Below, piece after piece: positions 62,004 to 64,000 of a DNA stretch of 64,000 nt (its first letter is position 1; each line of letters begins with the position of its first letter). The position numbers were made by a program, and so were the translations under genes. The DNA lies in NCBI RefSeq assembly GCF_003721565.1, contig NZ_RJJE01000001.1, forward strand, positions 124,001 through 188,000, written 5' to 3'. The notes beneath the pieces are model-generated. The model saw nothing but the letters and a program-made list of their open reading frames with translations, searched no databases and was not told the origin of the DNA. Origin of the DNA: Rufibacter immobilis (GTDB lineage: Bacteria; Bacteroidota; Bacteroidia; Cytophagales; Hymenobacteraceae).

Positions 62004-62017
62004 TGTGACGCATCACA
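62004..62017. promoter_or_regulatory. TGTGA-N4-TCACA palindrome, possible activator site
   Basis: This 14-bp symmetric site lies at the distance where sigma-54 activators usually bind. It also resembles a Crp/Fnr site, but with a 4-bp rather than 6-bp spacer. Confidence 0.35.
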
Positions 62018-62631
62018 AGCTTATACACAAGCTAAAGATTAAGACAAAAGAAGGGATCAATCCAGCATTATTCCTATCACATTCCAACACACAAAATTCA
62101 ACCACGCTTTTTAATTATATTAAGATATACACAAACCGCAAGGTCTTTAGTTCATTACATTGTTATTCATTTTCAATGCATTAAAACCTCAACAGGCATA
62201 TCATACACAAAGCTAGACAATTTATTTTTTACTTTACAAGCTTTAAAAGCATAATTAATTCACTCTAAATAAAATACACAATTTTTATACTTTTCTAACA
62301 ATTACCCAGTTACAAATTCCCAAAATGGGAAAAATTAACAAGCTATTAACGCTGTATAATTCTACTTTATACTCAATTTCCAGACTTCATTGAATACATT
62401 GTCAATTTCAGCTATGTCTAACCTCACAATTACTATTAAAACTATATATTTAGAAAAGGTAGGCAGTATATTTCCATCATATCACTACCTCACCCAATCA
62501 TCAGCTATGAACTAAAATAAGTATGTAGAAAGGCATCGTTGTTTAACTAGAATAACACCCCTCAAAGGGCAAACTGTACCAGCAACCGGCTCATCTATCC
62601 ATTGTCTCACTTCCAAGCGGTACAAACACAG

Positions 62632-62672
62632 AGAACCCTCCCCCTTATTCTGTGAACAAAGAGGAGGGTTCT
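62632..62672 (-). terminator. Terminator downstream of the penicillin-binding protein gene
   Basis: A 10-bp stem (AGAACCCTCC with GGAGGGTTCT) has a loop of about 21 bases. On the reverse strand it follows the PBP gene, but only after repeat copy 27, so the order is gene, repeat, hairpin. Confidence 0.55.
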
Positions 62673-62710
62673 GTTTTGGGCTTAATTTTGGAAAAAGGGC
62701 CGCTAAACGC
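62672..62710. repeat. Palindromic repeat copy 27, touching the PBP stop codon
   Basis: The left arm TGTTTTGGGCTTAATTTTGG is divergent, the right arm GGGCCGCTAAACGC intact. It ends at the base before the reverse-strand stop codon. Confidence 0.82.
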
Positions 62711-64000
62711 CTAAAACTGTGAGGAGACGCTGTCGTTCATTTGCTCCAGCATGGTGTCTACGGCCGTTGAATCGGTTACTTTAGGTCTACGTGGCACTAC
62801 CGTAATACAATTGTACGGCTTCTTGATCTTTACCGCCGGCTTAGGGAACGTACCGAGCTTGATGCCCAGGTCTGGGTCACGGTACACTTTCTCCATGAAC
62901 CGCCCAAAGATGGGCAGTGCCGTTTTAGAGCCCTCGCCGGTGGCCGAGGTCCGGAAGTGGATGCTTCGGTCTTCGCCGCCTACCCACACGCCGGTCACCA
63001 GATCTTTGGTTACGCCCATGTACCAGCCGTCTGAGTGGTTAGAGGTAGTACCGGTCTTGCCGCCAATCTGGTTGCCTTTCTTCCAGAGGTCGTATTCCCA
63101 GAGGGCCTGTGAGGTACCGCCGGGTTCTTCCATGGTTCCTTTGAGCATGTGCACCATCAGAAAGGCGGTTTCTTCGGTAATAACCCGTTTCTGCTGCGGA
63201 TTGAACTGTTCTATAATGTTCCCGTTGCGGTCTTCAATGCGCATCACCAATATAGGTTTGTTCAGGAAACCGTTGTTCACAAAAGTGCTGTAGGCGTTCA
63301 CCATCTCGTAGATGCTCACGTCTGAAGACCCCAACCCAATGGATGGCACGGCCTCAATGGGGCTGGTGATGCCTAGGCGGCGGGCAAACTTCCGGACGGT
63401 CTCCGGTCCTATGGCCTCCGTCAATTGGGCGGTCACGGTATTGATGGACCGGCCCATGGCGTGGCGCAAGGTCATCTGTCGACCGGAGATGGAGTGGTCT
63501 GCGTTATGGGGCGTCCACTCCATCGGCTTGCCGTTCTCCACGTATTTGATGGTGACCCGCTGGTCCTGGATTTTGTCACAGGGCGAGTAGCCTCCGTCAA
63601 TGGCGGCGGCGTACACAAAGGGCTTAAACGTAGAACCGGGCTGGCGCTTGGCTTGCTTCACGTGGTCATACTTGAAGTTCTCATAGTCAATACCGCCCAC
63701 CCAGGCTTTGATGTGCCCCGTGAAAGGATCCATGGTCATCATGCCGGCGCGCAGGAATTTCTTGTAGTACCGCAGGGAGTCCATGGAACTCATGGTCATT
63801 TCCTGGGGGCCTTTCCAGCTGAAGACGGTCATCTTCTTAGGCGTGTTCAGTTCACGGATAATGGCGGCTTCGTCGTTTCCGTATTTGTTTTTGAGCGACT
63901 GATACACGCCGGTACGCTTGATGGCGCTTTCTATGAACCCCGGAATTTCCTTGTCCTTGTCATCTACCCAAGGGTTGCGGCCGCGCCAGTGGCTGTCAAA
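62711..64000 (-). CDS. Class A penicillin-binding protein (PBP1A-like), C-terminal part
   Basis: The frame stays open to the window edge, so the N-terminal glycosyltransferase domain lies outside. The visible 429 residues start FDSHWRGRNPWVDDKDK and contain the transpeptidase domain with its three motifs: GSTFKPF (Ser nucleophile and Lys), GRSINTVTAQL (SxN) and IGGKTGTTSNHSDGW (KTG). It cross-links peptidoglycan in the periplasm. The C-terminus is short and Pro/Lys-rich. A GTG at 63905-63907 is an internal codon, not a start. Confidence 0.93.
   Translation of the reverse strand, partial: FDSHWRGRNPWVDDKDKEIPGFIESAIKRTGVYQSLKNKYGNDEAAIIRELNTPKKMTVFSWKGPQEMTMSSMDSLRYYKKFLRAGMMTMDPFTGHIKAWVGGIDYENFKYDHVKQAKRQPGSTFKPFVYAAAIDGGYSPCDKIQDQRVTIKYVENGKPMEWTPHNADHSISGRQMTLRHAMGRSINTVTAQLTEAIGPETVRKFARRLGITSPIEAVPSIGLGSSDVSIYEMVNAYSTFVNNGFLNKPILVMRIEDRNGNIIEQFNPQQKRVITEETAFLMVHMLKGTMEEPGGTSQALWEYDLWKKGNQIGGKTGTTSNHSDGWYMGVTKDLVTGVWVGGEDRSIHFRTSATGEGSKTALPIFGRFMEKVYRDPDLGIKLGTFPKPAVKIKKPYNCITVVPRRPKVTDSTAVDTMLEQMNDSVSSQF

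Larger units (their letters stand above)
61827..62631. other. AT-rich regulatory gap upstream of the large hydrolase
   Basis: No gene is seen in about 800 bp. It contains the sigma-54-like site at 61907-61923 and a palindrome TGTGA-CGCA-TCACA at 62004-62017, about 110 bp upstream of the predicted start of transcription. Beyond 62100 the sequence is mostly A/T without visible structure until the terminator at 62632. Confidence 0.45.

Noticed and set aside
322-62710. CRISPR array or tandem repeat as explanation of the repeated palindrome
   Set aside because: Copies are dispersed singly between unrelated genes, are palindromic, have no regular spacers, and no cas gene is present.
1-64000. tRNA or rRNA genes and insertion sequences
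   Set aside because: I found no T-loop/acceptor pattern, no rRNA segment and no transposase motif on either strand while reading; a dedicated tRNAscan and ISfinder run would be the decisive check.

Overview
The window looks like chromosome of an aerobic, moderately GC-rich Bacteroidota, most likely a Cytophagales member close to Hymenobacteraceae (Rufibacter/Hymenobacter type). This rests on several signs. Several genes are preceded by the Bacteroidota -7 element TAnnTTTG rather than by Shine-Dalgarno sequences. One secreted enzyme ends in a type IX secretion sorting domain. The ribosomal protein bS16 has the long acidic/Ala-rich tail seen in this phylum, and the LptD/MCE/amidase neighbourhood is of Bacteroidota type. 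Genus placement is inference; no rRNA is present. I see no tRNA, rRNA, CRISPR array, transposase or phage gene.

Layout. 0-35 kb is mostly housekeeping in short transcription units: a biotin-dependent acyl-CoA carboxyltransferase, an MCE protein and a cell-wall amidase diverging from lptD, panB, an RluA-type pseudouridine synthase, a desaturase, a DUF418 membrane protein diverging from an alkaline-phosphatase-fold transferase, rpsP-rimM-trmD-rplS, an SDR, an ATP-grasp enzyme, two paralogous M20 hydrolases flanking a ThDP enzyme, an M1 peptidase, a pyrophosphatase-like lipoprotein with lost active-site residues, pgi, a small AT-richer lipoprotein segment (28.0-29.4 kb), a HAD phosphatase, a pirin, a bestrophin, and a PTPS/folE pair.

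35.6-62.6 kb is a coherent surface-polysaccharide region bounded by long AT-rich gaps. It opens with a signalling set (hybrid histidine kinase, sigma-54 activator, PAS-Hpt protein, single-domain receiver). A tightly packed exopolysaccharide operon follows: priming sugar transferase with a pseudo-receiver, half-size TolC protein, Wzc-like copolymerase, Wzy, four glycosyltransferases, a previously unannotatable 30-residue membrane peptide, and a Wzx flippase. On the other strand follow two related secreted glycoside hydrolases and a GMC oxidoreductase, probably acting on the polymer. The window ends inside a class A penicillin-binding protein.

The most striking feature is not a gene. A palindromic element of about 40 bp occurs 27 times, in nearly every gap between transcription units. 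Its arm is GCGTTTAGGGGCTGTTTTT, joined through two bases (GG or CC) to its reverse complement. Copies differ, but several differences are compensated on the other arm, and the outermost bases differ between copies yet stay complementary within each copy. Many copies abut or share an arm with an intrinsic-terminator hairpin. I cannot match it to a named repeat family; this is the best candidate for an undescribed system.
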